This document shows positions 52,688 through 61,325 of a stretch of DNA of 64,000 bases, piece after piece (within the stretch, counting starts at the first letter, position 1; every line of letters begins with the position of its first letter). Below the pieces are notes generated by a model. That model did no database searches, had not been told where the DNA came from, and saw nothing but the letters and a program-made list of their open reading frames with translations. Location: assembly GCF_009377235.1 (NCBI RefSeq), contig NZ_VMNX01000004.1:1-64000 (forward strand), given 5' to 3'. Position numbers and translations under genes: made by a program. The DNA comes from Streptomyces acidicola. Its GTDB lineage: Bacteria; Actinomycetota; Actinomycetes; Streptomycetales; Streptomycetaceae.

Positions 52688-53566
52688 TCAGTAACGGTCC
52701 AGGATCAGCTGGGTCTTGAGGATGTCGCCGCGATACAGCCAGCCGCGTGCCTCGGCGACCGCGATGGCGTCGCTGTGCAGTTGGGCGGCGTCGTTGTATT
52801 TGTCGGTCTTGAAGGACAACTCGATGACGTACTCGGTGCCGGTCCCGCTCGCGTTCACGACAGGAAGGACCTCGATGCTGGCGTCGTCCGAGGACTTCCA
52901 CGCGCCCGACCAGACCTGCGAGGTCACCGGGCCGTGGGCGCGTGAGGCCTTGAGCGTGTCCGAACCCCAGTTGTTGTAGAGCCAGTCGTCGAGCTTGCCG
53001 GGGGTGTCGTTGACCAGCCAGTTGCGGCCGGTGCTGCTCGGCGGCATCGAGGTGCCGGAGTAACCGCTGGCGCTGTGGCTCTTCTCGTTGGAGAAGCTGA
53101 GGGTCTGCTTGGCGTAGCCCCAGTCCACCTCGGCGTCGTAGTTGGTGTCGCTGCTGTCGAACCCCGCGTCATTCGCCTCGTCCAGGGCGGCGTTGATGTC
53201 GCCGTTGACCACGGGGAACCGCTTCTTGTAGGTCTCCTCGAAGGACGAGCCCGACTTGTGGCGGAGGCGGACGCTCCAGCCCTCGGCGTTGAGGTCGAGT
53301 GCGTCGGTGTCGAAGTATTCGTACGACCGCACCTTGGCAGAGCCAGTGATGCCGAAGGCCGATTTCACGGCCGACGTCGGGTTGTGCGACGAGTCGAGCG
53401 CGGCAGTGGTCAGGTTGATCTTGACTTCGTACGTCGGCACAGCGTTGGACGCGGCGAACGCCGTCGGCGCGGGGGCGAGCACGGTGACAGCGACGGTGAA
53501 GGAAGCGGCCAGGGCGATCGCCGACGAGGTGCGCAGGCGACGGGCCCGCGAAGCGGTTATGTTCAT
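52688..53566 (-). CDS. secreted CYTH-like protein
   Basis: A 292-aa exported protein. The signal peptide is RTSSAIALAASFTVAVTVLA ending AFAAS. The mature part looks like a CYTH/triphosphate-tunnel fold: VKINLTTAALDSS, then YEYFDTDALDLNAEGWSVRL and FEETYKKRFP, and late strands IEVLPVVNASGTGTEYVIEL followed by an SFKTDKY helix region. CYTH enzymes are normally cytoplasmic, so a secreted member is unusual; the family call is inference. The start could be ATG 53566 (used here) or ATG 53596; neither has a strong ribosome binding site. Confidence 0.65.
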   Translation of the reverse strand: MNITASRARRLRTSSAIALAASFTVAVTVLAPAPTAFAASNAVPTYEVKINLTTAALDSSHNPTSAVKSAFGITGSAKVRSYEYFDTDALDLNAEGWSVRLRHKSGSSFEETYKKRFPVVNGDINAALDEANDAGFDSSDTNYDAEVDWGYAKQTLSFSNEKSHSASGYSGTSMPPSSTGRNWLVNDTPGKLDDWLYNNWGSDTLKASRAHGPVTSQVWSGAWKSSDDASIEVLPVVNASGTGTEYVIELSFKTDKYNDAAQLHSDAIAVAEARGWLYRGDILKTQLILDRY

Positions 53567-53886
53567 GCCAAGATCGTGTGCTCGGTGAGTGGTCATCAGG
53601 CGAGCGGCTGGAGAGGACCTCCTGAACCCGGGATGTCGGGGAGAGAACGCGGCGCCCGTCTCACCGCCGCCGACCGCCTCCGCGGCGCCGGACGCCGCTC
53701 ACACACAACTGATGCCCGTTCAGTCCCGCACGACGAGTGCTCCACCCGTTGGTCAACTCCGCGTCACTTGATCAGCGGGTGCCCGCAAGTCCCCTTTGCC
53801 GCACAGGACATGTGGGCTCGCGAAACTCGCCAGTCGTGCGTCCCGCAAGGAGACGCACGGACAGACGCACGGACCAGGAGGAACAC

Positions 53887-55515
53887 ATGTCTCGTCTGAG
53901 AATGGCGACTGCCGCGGCCACCGCTGTGGTGCTGGCGATGGTCGGCAGCAACTTGGCGGGTGCCGTGGAGACGGCCCACCACGGCGGAGAACACACGCTC
54001 GTGGCACGCGCCGACACCTACGCCGCCCACGCGGGCCGGACCCTGACCGTGCGCGGGCAGGGTTTCCTGGGCAACGACAGCGGCAAGCCGGCGACCCTCG
54101 TCTCGCACACGAGGACCGCGCACGGTTCCCTGACCGTGCATCAGGACGGCTCGTTCAGCTACACCCCGGACCCCGGTTTCAAGGGCACCGACAGCTTCGA
54201 CTACACAGTCAGCGACGCCGTCCGGCTGTACCAGACCCATCTTCCGCCGCTCGCCACGATCGACGGGGTGAAGGTGGCGGGCGGGGCGTACGGATCGTCG
54301 CTGTACCCGGTGCCCGGCTCGAAGAACGAGTTCTACGGGCTCACCGACCGCGGCCCCAACGTGGACAGCCCCGACGGCAAGAAGGTCCTGCCGTTGCCGG
54401 ACTTCACCCCGACGATCGCCAAGATCCGCATGGTCGGCACCAAGGCGGAGGTCGTCAAGACGATCCCGCTGCGCGCCGCCGACGGCACCCCGTACAACGG
54501 GCATGTCAGCACCGAGGCGAACACGGGCGAATCCCTGATCGACCTCGCCGGCAATGCGCTGCCGGCGTCGCCGTACGGCTACGACCCCGAGGGCCTGGTC
54601 GCCCTGCGCGACGGCACCTTCTGGGTGTCCGACGAGTACGGGCCGTACATCACGCACTTCGCCGCCGACGGCCGGGCGATCGAGCGCCTGTCGCCCTTCG
54701 ACGGCTCGCTCCCGGCCGAACTGGCCAACCGGATGCCGAACAGGGGCATGGAGGGCCTGACCATCACCCCTGACGGCAGCACGCTCGTCGGCATGATGCA
54801 GTCCGCGCTCCAGCAGCCCAGTCTGCCCGCCGGTGTCAAGGCCAAGAACGTCACCGCGCTGCGCATCGTGACGTACAACCTGCGCACCCATGCCACGCAC
54901 GAGTACGTCTACCTGCTCGACAACCCCAAGACGAACGTCGGGGCGGTCAGCGAGATCACCGCGCTCAGCGACACGACCTTCCTGGTCGACGAGCGGGACG
55001 GCAACATGCAGCCCGGCGGGTACAAGAAGCTGTTCAAGATCGACATCAGCGGCGCGACCGATGTGGGGCCCTCGGCCAACGTACAGGGGAGCACGTACGA
55101 CGGATCCAAGGGCGGGCTGCTCGTCGGCCAGGACCGCCGGACGATCGAGGCGTACGTCGGCGAGGGCGACACCGCCACGGCCCAGGCTGCCCTGAAGACA
55201 GCCGGCATCACCCCGGTCACCAAGACCACGTACCTGGACCTGGGAGCCCTGGTCACCGGTCTCGACCCGGCCGGCGGTTTCTTCGGCCACGACAAGATCG
55301 AGGGCGTCGCCACCACCGACGGCGGCCGTACGGTCGTCATCAGCAATGACAACGACTTCGGCATCGATGGTGTCACCAACGACACGGCGCCCTACACCCT
55401 GCACCGCAAGACCCTGCCCGACGGCCGACAGGACGACGGCGCGTTCCTGGCTGTGGACACCACCAGGCTGCCGGCCGCGACCAGCACGGCCAAGGTCACC
55501 ATCCAGGTACGGTGA
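53887..55515 (+). CDS. secreted esterase-like phytase-family protein with Ig-like domain
   Basis: A 542-aa exported protein. The signal peptide is RLRMATAAATAVVLAMVGSN. Residues about 45-115 form an Ig/cadherin-like domain (TLVARADTYAAHAGRTLTVR, GSFSYTPDPGFKGTDSFDYT). The rest is the esterase-like activity of phytase domain, a beta-propeller type: FYGLTDRGPNVDSPDG, GYDPEGLVALRDGTFWVSDE, MEGLTITPDGSTLVGM and GHDKIEGVATTDGGRTVVIS. Many Asp/Glu residues in these repeats suit calcium and phosphate binding. ATG 53887 has AGGAGGAACAC upstream. It may release phosphate from organic phosphates outside the cell. Confidence 0.88.
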   Translation: MSRLRMATAAATAVVLAMVGSNLAGAVETAHHGGEHTLVARADTYAAHAGRTLTVRGQGFLGNDSGKPATLVSHTRTAHGSLTVHQDGSFSYTPDPGFKGTDSFDYTVSDAVRLYQTHLPPLATIDGVKVAGGAYGSSLYPVPGSKNEFYGLTDRGPNVDSPDGKKVLPLPDFTPTIAKIRMVGTKAEVVKTIPLRAADGTPYNGHVSTEANTGESLIDLAGNALPASPYGYDPEGLVALRDGTFWVSDEYGPYITHFAADGRAIERLSPFDGSLPAELANRMPNRGMEGLTITPDGSTLVGMMQSALQQPSLPAGVKAKNVTALRIVTYNLRTHATHEYVYLLDNPKTNVGAVSEITALSDTTFLVDERDGNMQPGGYKKLFKIDISGATDVGPSANVQGSTYDGSKGGLLVGQDRRTIEAYVGEGDTATAQAALKTAGITPVTKTTYLDLGALVTGLDPAGGFFGHDKIEGVATTDGGRTVVISNDNDFGIDGVTNDTAPYTLHRKTLPDGRQDDGAFLAVDTTRLPAATSTAKVTIQVR

Positions 55516-55676
55516 CGACGCCCCGCAGCAGCGGCTGAGGACGGCGGCTCCCACACGTCCCGGCCTGGCGCCAGCGCCGGTCCTCCCAGAGCCTCCGGCT
55601 GAGAGCGCGATCGGGGTGATCCACCCGCCGCGGAGGGTCACATCGAGTCACCACGAGGCCCGGCAAAGCGCGTAAA

Positions 55677-55709
55677 CGGCCCGGAACGCTCCGAGGAGCG
55701 ACCGGGCCG
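55677..55709. terminator. long stem-loop after the phytase-like gene
   Basis: CGGCCCGG (55677-55684) pairs with CCGGGCCG (55702-55709). After a small asymmetric bulge, GCTCC pairs with GGAGC around a GA loop. It is followed by ATTACC. A good terminator candidate 160 bp after the stop. Confidence 0.65.
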
Positions 55710-55755
55710 ATTACCGTCCGACCTGCATGACAGGGCACTCGCACTGCCGACACCA

Positions 55756-55808
55756 AGGCCCCCGGAGACGGCGAGGCCCCCGGAGACGGCGAGGCTCCCG
55801 CAGGGGGC
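55756..55808. repeat. 18-bp tandem repeat
   Basis: AGGCCCCCGGAGACGGCG occurs twice without gap (55756-55773, 55774-55791), followed by a third, diverged copy. On the minus strand it reads as Ser-Pro-Gly-Ala type repeats. No CRISPR-like spacers. Confidence 0.8.
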
Positions 55809-56003
55809 GAGGCCGTCGGGCGCTCACCGGTCGACCGCCCACGGTGATCAGGGTTCCCCGTCCGGGGCCGGCTTGGGACCATGCGCTCCAGCCGACCCGA
55901 ATCAGGAGGCGTCTGTGACGAGCCTTGATGAGCTGCTGCGGCAGGCGTGAAGCACGCCGTCAAGCAGCCATCGCAGTGAAACCCGCTCGACCTCGTTACC
56001 CCC

Positions 56004-56573
56004 GTGAAGAGATCCTTGGGTATGGAGTTCCTCTGCTACCACCGCGACCGGACCGACTCCCTGCCGCTGCGCTACGAGCTGCTCGCAGAGCATTGGGCCT
56101 ACATGGACCGGTACGCGAAGGAGATGATCGCCCGGGGGCCGACCCTCGCCGCCGACAGCGAGACACCCACCGGAAGCGTGCACATCGTCGACCTGCCCGA
56201 TCCCGCCGCGGCCCGCACCTTCGCCTTCGACGAGCCGAACTATCAGGCCGGCGTCTACCGGGACGTGCTGCTGTGACGGTGGCGCAACATGCTGGGGCAC
56301 ACCATGTGGGACTTCCCCGGCGGCCGGACCGGCGGCAACCGGTACCTGATGCTCGGCCTAGGCGCGGGGCAGGCAGCGGACCTTGAGGTGCCGCCCGACC
56401 GGGACGAGCTGATCGCCTACGGGCCGCTGCTGTCCGACGACGGCGCCATCTGGCTGGGCACGGCGGCGTTGGTACGGGCGCCGGACCCGGACACGGCACG
56501 CGCCATCCTCACCCCGGACGGGTACGCCGAACTTGAGGTGCACAACTGGCAGTTCGGCGGGCGGCCGTCATGA
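56004..56573 (+). pseudogene. YCII-related protein split by an in-frame TGA
   Basis: One continuous frame of about 189 codons is interrupted by a single TGA at 56274-56276. The first half (MEFLCYHRDRTDSLPLRYEL, GSVHIVDLPDPAAARTFAF) is a YCII-like domain. Directly after the stop the frame continues RWRNMLGHTMWDFPGGRTGG and a second similar domain (ELIAYGPLLSDDGAIWLGTA). The stop replaces what is probably an Arg codon (CGA). The two halves could still be made separately, as an ATG lies 12 bases after the stop. Start GTG 56004 or ATG 56022. Confidence 0.75.
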
Positions 56574-56626
56574 CCGAGGACGTCTGGCCGACGTCACCGT
56601 CGAAACCGGCGGGCTGAGGCGTGCCG

Positions 56627-57403
56627 TCAGACGGCGGTGCGACCGCCGTCGACGGGCAGGACCGCGCCCTGCACGAAGCTCGCCTCGTCGTCGGCCAGGT
56701 ACACGATCGCCGCCGCGACCTCGGCGACGGATGCCGGCCGTCCGGCAGGCGCCTTGGCGGCCAGGCTCTGCAGGTCCTCCTCGGCCTGAGCGGTGGTCTC
56801 GGTCAGCGTGGGACCGACCTGTACGGCGTTGACCCGTACTCCCCGCGGGCCGTACTCGGCTGCCCACGCCTTCGTCAGCAGGTTCAGTGCCGCCTTGCTC
56901 GACCCGTACAGCGCCATGCCGGGGAACCCGAGCGCGGCCGCGATGGTGCTCACGTTCACGATCACTCCGCTGCCGCGGTCGGCCATCCCCGGGGCGAGTT
57001 CGGCCACCAGGTAGAACGGGGCCTTGACGTTGAGCGCGTACACCGCGTCGAAAAGGCTCTCCTCCGTGTCGTCCGTCGGTCCGAAGGGGTAGATCCCGGC
57101 GTTGTTGACCACAACGTCGACGCGGCCGCCGCCCAGTTCCAGGGCGTCATGGGCGAGCCGTCGTACTGCCTGGACATCACCCAGCTCGGCGCCCACGAAG
57201 TCCGCCTCCCCACCGCGCTCCCTGATCGCCCCTACGACGGCGTCACCGCGAGCGGCGTCGCGGCCGGCCACCAGCACACGCGCGCCGCGCCTGCCCAGGG
57301 CCTCTGCCACGGCCGCGCCGATGCCGCTGGTTGCCCCGGTCACGAGCGCGACCTTTCCCTGCATGGAGGCAGATGCAGATGCGGGTGCAGGTGAAGATGT
57401 CAT
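56627..57403 (-). CDS. SDR family oxidoreductase
   Basis: A 258-aa classical short-chain dehydrogenase. VALVTGATSGIGAAVAEALG is the coenzyme loop, VVVNNAGIYPFG the NAG motif, VIVNVSTIAAALG carries the catalytic Ser region and YGSSKAALNLLTKAW the Tyr-x3-Lys. The ending ASFVQGAVLPVDGGRTAV is typical. It has a short Ala/Ser/Pro-rich N-terminal tail. ATG 57403 follows GAAAGGATCC. It is probably NADPH-dependent (AGRDAARGD after the second strand). Complete and presumably functional, unlike the two other SDR copies in this window. Confidence 0.92.
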   Translation of the reverse strand: MTSSPAPASASASMQGKVALVTGATSGIGAAVAEALGRRGARVLVAGRDAARGDAVVGAIRERGGEADFVGAELGDVQAVRRLAHDALELGGGRVDVVVNNAGIYPFGPTDDTEESLFDAVYALNVKAPFYLVAELAPGMADRGSGVIVNVSTIAAALGFPGMALYGSSKAALNLLTKAWAAEYGPRGVRVNAVQVGPTLTETTAQAEEDLQSLAAKAPAGRPASVAEVAAAIVYLADDEASFVQGAVLPVDGGRTAV

Positions 57404-57715
57404 GACCGGATCCTTTCGTTACTGACGAGATCGACATCTCGAAGCCCAGGCTCGGCCTTGCTGCGCGGTCCCCATGATGTGCTCGCCATGACGGGGTCGC
57501 CGTCGTCGCCGCTCCGGCACGGCGGCTCGTCGAGTGATTGATACCGAGTTGCACGGTGCTTTGTATCAGCGTGCTCCAGGCGCTCCTGCCAAGCAGCTCG
57601 TGCGGTCGGCCGAACGGAGCAGTAGCCCCCGCACCCGGTGCGACCAGAGTCGGCCCCGCGCCTCCCCCCGGCGTCGGCGTGAATGGGGAAGAGCGGCGCG
57701 GGTAGTCGGTCAAAT
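57404..57715. other. divergent promoter region of SDR and HAD genes
   Basis: About 310 bp between divergent genes. It contains the inverted repeat at 57539-57568. Nothing else is supportable. Confidence 0.4.
57539..57568. promoter_or_regulatory. inverted repeat in the SDR/HAD divergent promoter
   Basis: TGATAC (57539-57544) and GTATCA (57563-57568) are exact inverted copies with 18 bases between. TTGTATCA and TTGATACC flank the only AT-rich part of the gap. It may be an operator or promoter element; no regulator gene is adjacent. Confidence 0.35.
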
Positions 57716-58459
57716 ATGACAAAGATGGGCCTTCCGGACAGAGTCCGAGTGTGTCTGTTCGATCTCGACGGCGTACTGACCGAGACCGCAGTCGTGCATG
57801 CCGCCGCGTGGAAGGAAGCCTTCGACGGCTTCCTGCGGCGGCGGGAGGGGCCCGACTTCCGTCCCTTCGACGCGACGGCCGACTATGAGCGGTACGTCGA
57901 CGGGCGTCCCCGCGTCGACGGGGTGCGTGTTTTCCTGGCCTCCCGCGGAATCGAGCTGCCGGAGGGAAAGGATGACGATCCACCGGAGGCGGAAACGGTG
58001 CGCGGGCTCGGCAACCGCAAGAACGCGTTGTTTCTGGAGAAGATCCGCACGCAAGGTGTCGAGCCGTATCCGGGGTCGGTCCGCTATGTCGATGCCGTAC
58101 GGGCAGCCGGGCTCGGCACGGCCGTCGTCTCCTCCAGCGCCAACTGCCGTGAAATCCTGATCTCCGCCGGCATGGAAGACCGTTTCGACGTGCGGATCGA
58201 CGGCCGAGTCGCGGTTGAGCGCGGGCTCCCTGGCAAGCCGCACCCGGACACCTTCCTGGAAGCCGCGCACGACCTGGGGGCCGAACCCGGGGCTGCGGCC
58301 GTGTTCGAGGACGCCCTGGCCGGTATGGACGCAGGACGGTCCGGTGGCTTCGGGGCCGTGGTGGGCGTCGACCGCGTCGGCCAGGCGGACGCGCTGCGCC
58401 GGCACGGCGCCGACATCGTGGTGTCGGACCTCTCCGAGCTGTTGGGGAGCGGGACGTGA
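57716..58459 (+). CDS. HAD family hydrolase, beta-phosphoglucomutase-like
   Basis: A 247-aa HAD-superfamily protein of the beta-phosphoglucomutase group. HAD motif I is CLFDLDGVLTETAVVHAAAW, with nucleophile Asp and second Asp two residues on. Motif II is AVVSSSANCREIL, and motif III/IV are LPGKPHPDTFLEA and AAVFEDALAGMDAG. It should interconvert beta-glucose 1-phosphate and glucose 6-phosphate. Its stop overlaps the GH65 start (GTGA), and the pairing of these two enzymes is classic: phosphorolysis of a disaccharide followed by phosphosugar isomerisation. ATG 57716 has no strong ribosome binding site. Confidence 0.88.
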   Translation: MTKMGLPDRVRVCLFDLDGVLTETAVVHAAAWKEAFDGFLRRREGPDFRPFDATADYERYVDGRPRVDGVRVFLASRGIELPEGKDDDPPEAETVRGLGNRKNALFLEKIRTQGVEPYPGSVRYVDAVRAAGLGTAVVSSSANCREILISAGMEDRFDVRIDGRVAVERGLPGKPHPDTFLEAAHDLGAEPGAAAVFEDALAGMDAGRSGGFGAVVGVDRVGQADALRRHGADIVVSDLSELLGSGT

Positions 58460-60801
58460 TCAGCCACCCCGCCTACGCCGTCGAGCCATGGTGCCTGCGC
58501 GAGACCGAACTGAACCTCGACGTGCTGGCCCAGAGCGAATCCGTCTTCTCCCTGTCCAACGGACATGTCGGCTGGCGCGGCAACCTCGACGAGGGCGAGC
58601 CGCACGGCCTGCCAGGCAGCTACCTCAACGGCGTGTACGAGCAGCATCCGATGCCGTACGCGGAAGCGGGCTATGGATTCCCGGAATCCGACCAGACGGT
58701 GATCAACGTGACCAACGGCAAGGTCATCCGGCTGCTGGTCGACGACGAACCGTTCGACCTGCGCTACGGACAGTTGCGTTCCCATGAGCGCGTGCTCGAC
58801 CTGCGCAGCGGACTGCTCCACCGCGTCTGCGAGTGGACATCGCCGGTCGGCAGGACGGTACGTGTGCACTCCACCCGGCTGGTCTCCTTCACCCATCGGG
58901 CCATCGCGGCCATCGCGTACGAAGTGGAGCCACTGGACGCCCGGACGAACGTGGTGGTCCAGTCGGAACTCGTCGCCAACGAGCAACTGCCCCCGCTCAC
59001 CGGCGATCCCCGGACGGCCGCTGCCCTGGAGTCGCCCCTGCGGCCCGAGGAGCACTACGCGCACGACACGCGGTTGCGCCTGGTGCACCACACGGAACGC
59101 AGTCATCAGCGTGTCGCGGCCGCGGCCGACCATGTGGTGCGTGGCCCCGGATCCACCCAGACGTCCGGTGAGAGCGCGCACGACGTGGGCCGTGTCACCG
59201 TCACCGCTGTCCTGGACCCCGGCGAGACACTGCGCATCGAGAAGTTCGTCTCTTACGGCTGGTCGGCGGAGCGATCGCTGCCGGCGGTCCGGGACCAGGT
59301 CGAGGCCGCGCTCGCCGGTGCCCGCAGCACCGGCTGGCAGGGCCTGGTCGACCAGCAGCGAGAGTTTCTCGACGGCTTCTGGCGGTACGCCGACATCGAG
59401 GTCGAAGGCGATGCCGAGATCCAGCAAGCCGTCCGCTTCGCCGTCTTCCACGTCCTGCAGGCCGGTGCCCGGGCCGAGCACCGGGCGATCCCGGCCAAGG
59501 GCCTCACCGGCTCCGGATACGACGGACACGCCTTCTGGGACACCGAGACGTTCGTCCTGCCGGTACTCACGTACACCTCGCCGAACTGCGTCGCCGAGGC
59601 TCTGGGCTGGCGGCAGACCACCCTGCCGGCGGCGCGTGACCGCGCCCGCCAGCTCGGACTGCGGGGCGCGGCCTTCCCGTGGCGGACGATCGAGGGAGCG
59701 GAATGCTCCGGGTACTGGCCGGCCGGCACCGCGGCGTTCCACATCAACGCCGACATCGCCGCAGCCGTCGTGCGCTACGTCCGGGTCACCGGCGACGAGG
59801 ACTTCGAACGGCGGACCGGTCTGGAACTCCTGGTGGAGACCGCCCGGCTGTGGCACTCCCTCGGCCACCAAGACTCCGGGGGCCGCTTCCACATCGACGG
59901 CGTCACCGGCCCCGACGAGTACAGCGCGCTCGCCAACGACAACGCCTACACCAACCTCATGGCCCGGGTGAATCTGCGGGCCGCCGCCGACGCGGCCGGG
60001 CGCCACGCGGCGCAGGCCGCAGAACTCGGCGTCGACGAGGCGGAGACCGCGGCCTGGCGTGAAGCGGCCAAGGCGATGTCCGTGCCCTACAACCGCGCCC
60101 TGGGAGTCCACGAGCAGTCGGCGGGCTACACCCGTCTCGACATGTGGGATTTCAAGGGCACGCCGCCCGAGCGGTACCCCCTGATGCTGCACTTCCCCTA
60201 TTTCGACCTGTACAGGAAGCAGGTGGTCAAACAAGCGGACCTGGTCCTGGCGATGCTCCTGTGCGGTGATGCCTTCGAAGAGGACCAGAAGGCGCGGAAC
60301 TTCTCCTACTACGAACCGCTGACCGTCCGGGACTCCTCGCTGTCGGCCTGCGTCCAGTGTGTTCTGGCCGCCGACGTGGGCCACCTGCGTCTGGCCTACG
60401 ACTATCTGGGGGAGGCCGCGCTGATGGACCTGGAGGACCTGGAGAGGAACACCCGCGACGGCCTGCACATCGCCTCCCTCGCAGGGACCTGGTTCGGTCT
60501 GGTCGCAGGCTTCGGCGGCATGCGCGACCACGGGGACATCCCGTACTTCGCCCCCAGGCTTCCCGAACAGCTCAGCCGGCTGGCGTTCTCCCTGCGGTTC
60601 CGGCAACGCTGCCTGCGGATCGACGTCACCCGTTCACACGTCACCTACACGGTGGTGGAGGGCGAACCCGTACAGATCAGCCACGGCGGTGAACTGATCG
60701 ACCTCTCCAAAGGAGCCCCGCAGACCCGTCCCGTCGAGTGGCCGACCGCTCTCCCCGAGCCCGCACAACCGCCGGGCAGGCAACCCGTACCACGCCACTG
60801 A
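58456..60801 (+). CDS. GH65 family disaccharide phosphorylase (trehalose/kojibiose/maltose type)
   Basis: A 781-aa glycoside phosphorylase with the standard order: N-terminal beta-sandwich (LAQSESVFSLSNGHVGWRGN), helical linker and alpha/alpha barrel. The catalytic acid Glu is in DGVTGPDEYSALANDNAYT. Phosphate and substrate regions are GYDGHAFWDTETFVLPVLTY, AAFPWRTIEGAECS and VVKQADLVLAMLL. These enzymes split alpha-glucosides with phosphate to give beta-glucose 1-phosphate. The substrate cannot be fixed from sequence. The start is GTG 58456, overlapping and coupled to the HAD gene. A short C-terminal Pro-rich tail follows the beta-sandwich. Confidence 0.93.
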   Translation: MISHPAYAVEPWCLRETELNLDVLAQSESVFSLSNGHVGWRGNLDEGEPHGLPGSYLNGVYEQHPMPYAEAGYGFPESDQTVINVTNGKVIRLLVDDEPFDLRYGQLRSHERVLDLRSGLLHRVCEWTSPVGRTVRVHSTRLVSFTHRAIAAIAYEVEPLDARTNVVVQSELVANEQLPPLTGDPRTAAALESPLRPEEHYAHDTRLRLVHHTERSHQRVAAAADHVVRGPGSTQTSGESAHDVGRVTVTAVLDPGETLRIEKFVSYGWSAERSLPAVRDQVEAALAGARSTGWQGLVDQQREFLDGFWRYADIEVEGDAEIQQAVRFAVFHVLQAGARAEHRAIPAKGLTGSGYDGHAFWDTETFVLPVLTYTSPNCVAEALGWRQTTLPAARDRARQLGLRGAAFPWRTIEGAECSGYWPAGTAAFHINADIAAAVVRYVRVTGDEDFERRTGLELLVETARLWHSLGHQDSGGRFHIDGVTGPDEYSALANDNAYTNLMARVNLRAAADAAGRHAAQAAELGVDEAETAAWREAAKAMSVPYNRALGVHEQSAGYTRLDMWDFKGTPPERYPLMLHFPYFDLYRKQVVKQADLVLAMLLCGDAFEEDQKARNFSYYEPLTVRDSSLSACVQCVLAADVGHLRLAYDYLGEAALMDLEDLERNTRDGLHIASLAGTWFGLVAGFGGMRDHGDIPYFAPRLPEQLSRLAFSLRFRQRCLRIDVTRSHVTYTVVEGEPVQISHGGELIDLSKGAPQTRPVEWPTALPEPAQPPGRQPVPRH

Positions 60802-60818
60802 GCCACCGTCGGCTCAGT
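60797..60818. terminator. hairpin overlapping the GH65 stop codon
   Basis: ACTGAGCC (60797-60804) pairs with GGCTCAGT (60811-60818) around ACCGTC. It starts at the stop codon itself and is followed by TGAACCC. It probably separates the GH65 operon from the HIT gene. Confidence 0.6.
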
Positions 60819-60863
60819 TGAACCCTGTGATCCACGTGGCCCGGCACGCGCCACAATGTCATC

Positions 60864-61259
60864 ATGCCCACGCTCTTCACCAAGATCATAAACGGCGAGC
60901 TGCCCGGCCGGTTCGTCTGGACCGATGACCGAGCGGTCGCCTTCCTGACCATCGCTCCGGTCACCACGGGGCACACCCTCGTGGTTCCGCGCGAAGAGGT
61001 CGACGACTGGACAACGATCGACCCCGACCTGATGGGCCACCTGATGACCGTCGGCGCCAGGATCGGCGCCGCGGTCCGGCGCGCCTTCGACGCGCCTCGC
61101 GCCGGTCTGGTGGTGGCCGGTTTTGAAGTCCCGCACTGTCACTTGCATGTCTTTCCGGCGTGGGGACTGGACGACTTCGACTTCCGCCGTGCGCACAGCG
61201 ACGTGCCGGCATCGGAGCTGGACGAAGCCCGGGCGCGCCTCGTTGCCGCCCTTGAGTGA
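60864..61259 (+). CDS. HIT family protein
   Basis: A 131-aa nucleotide-binding hydrolase of the histidine triad family. TLFTKIINGELPGRFVWTDD is the usual N-terminus, and the triad is HCHLHVFP (His-x-His-x-His) with the nucleophile as the central His. TTGHTLVVPREEVDDW lies between. HIT enzymes cleave AMP from substrates such as adenosine phosphoramidates or dinucleotides. It stands alone between the GH65 terminator and the convergent tag gene. Confidence 0.92.
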   Translation: MPTLFTKIINGELPGRFVWTDDRAVAFLTIAPVTTGHTLVVPREEVDDWTTIDPDLMGHLMTVGARIGAAVRRAFDAPRAGLVVAGFEVPHCHLHVFPAWGLDDFDFRRAHSDVPASELDEARARLVAALE

Positions 61260-61325
61260 GACCGGGACCGCCCCGGCTCCGCCACACCGCAATGCGCCAA
61301 GCCGTCGCCGGCCGTTGCGTGCGTA

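Larger units (their letters stand above)
55516..56003. other. region with terminator and short repeat, no gene
   Basis: About 490 bp between the phytase-like and YCII genes. It contains the stem-loop at 55677-55709 and the 18-bp repeat at 55756-55808. A minus frame encodes Ser-Pro-Gly repeats over the repeat, but it has no start signal. Confidence 0.45.

Noticed and set aside
51896-52945. 349-codon plus-strand frame
   Set aside because: It runs through a terminator and overlaps the secreted-protein gene antisense; its composition is not protein-like.
55756-55808. CRISPR-like array
   Set aside because: The units are direct tandem repeats without spacers and no cas gene is present.
58084-60606. 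840-codon minus-strand frame opposite the GH65 gene
   Set aside because: It mirrors the GH65 codon pattern and has no family features; the plus strand has full GH65 motifs.
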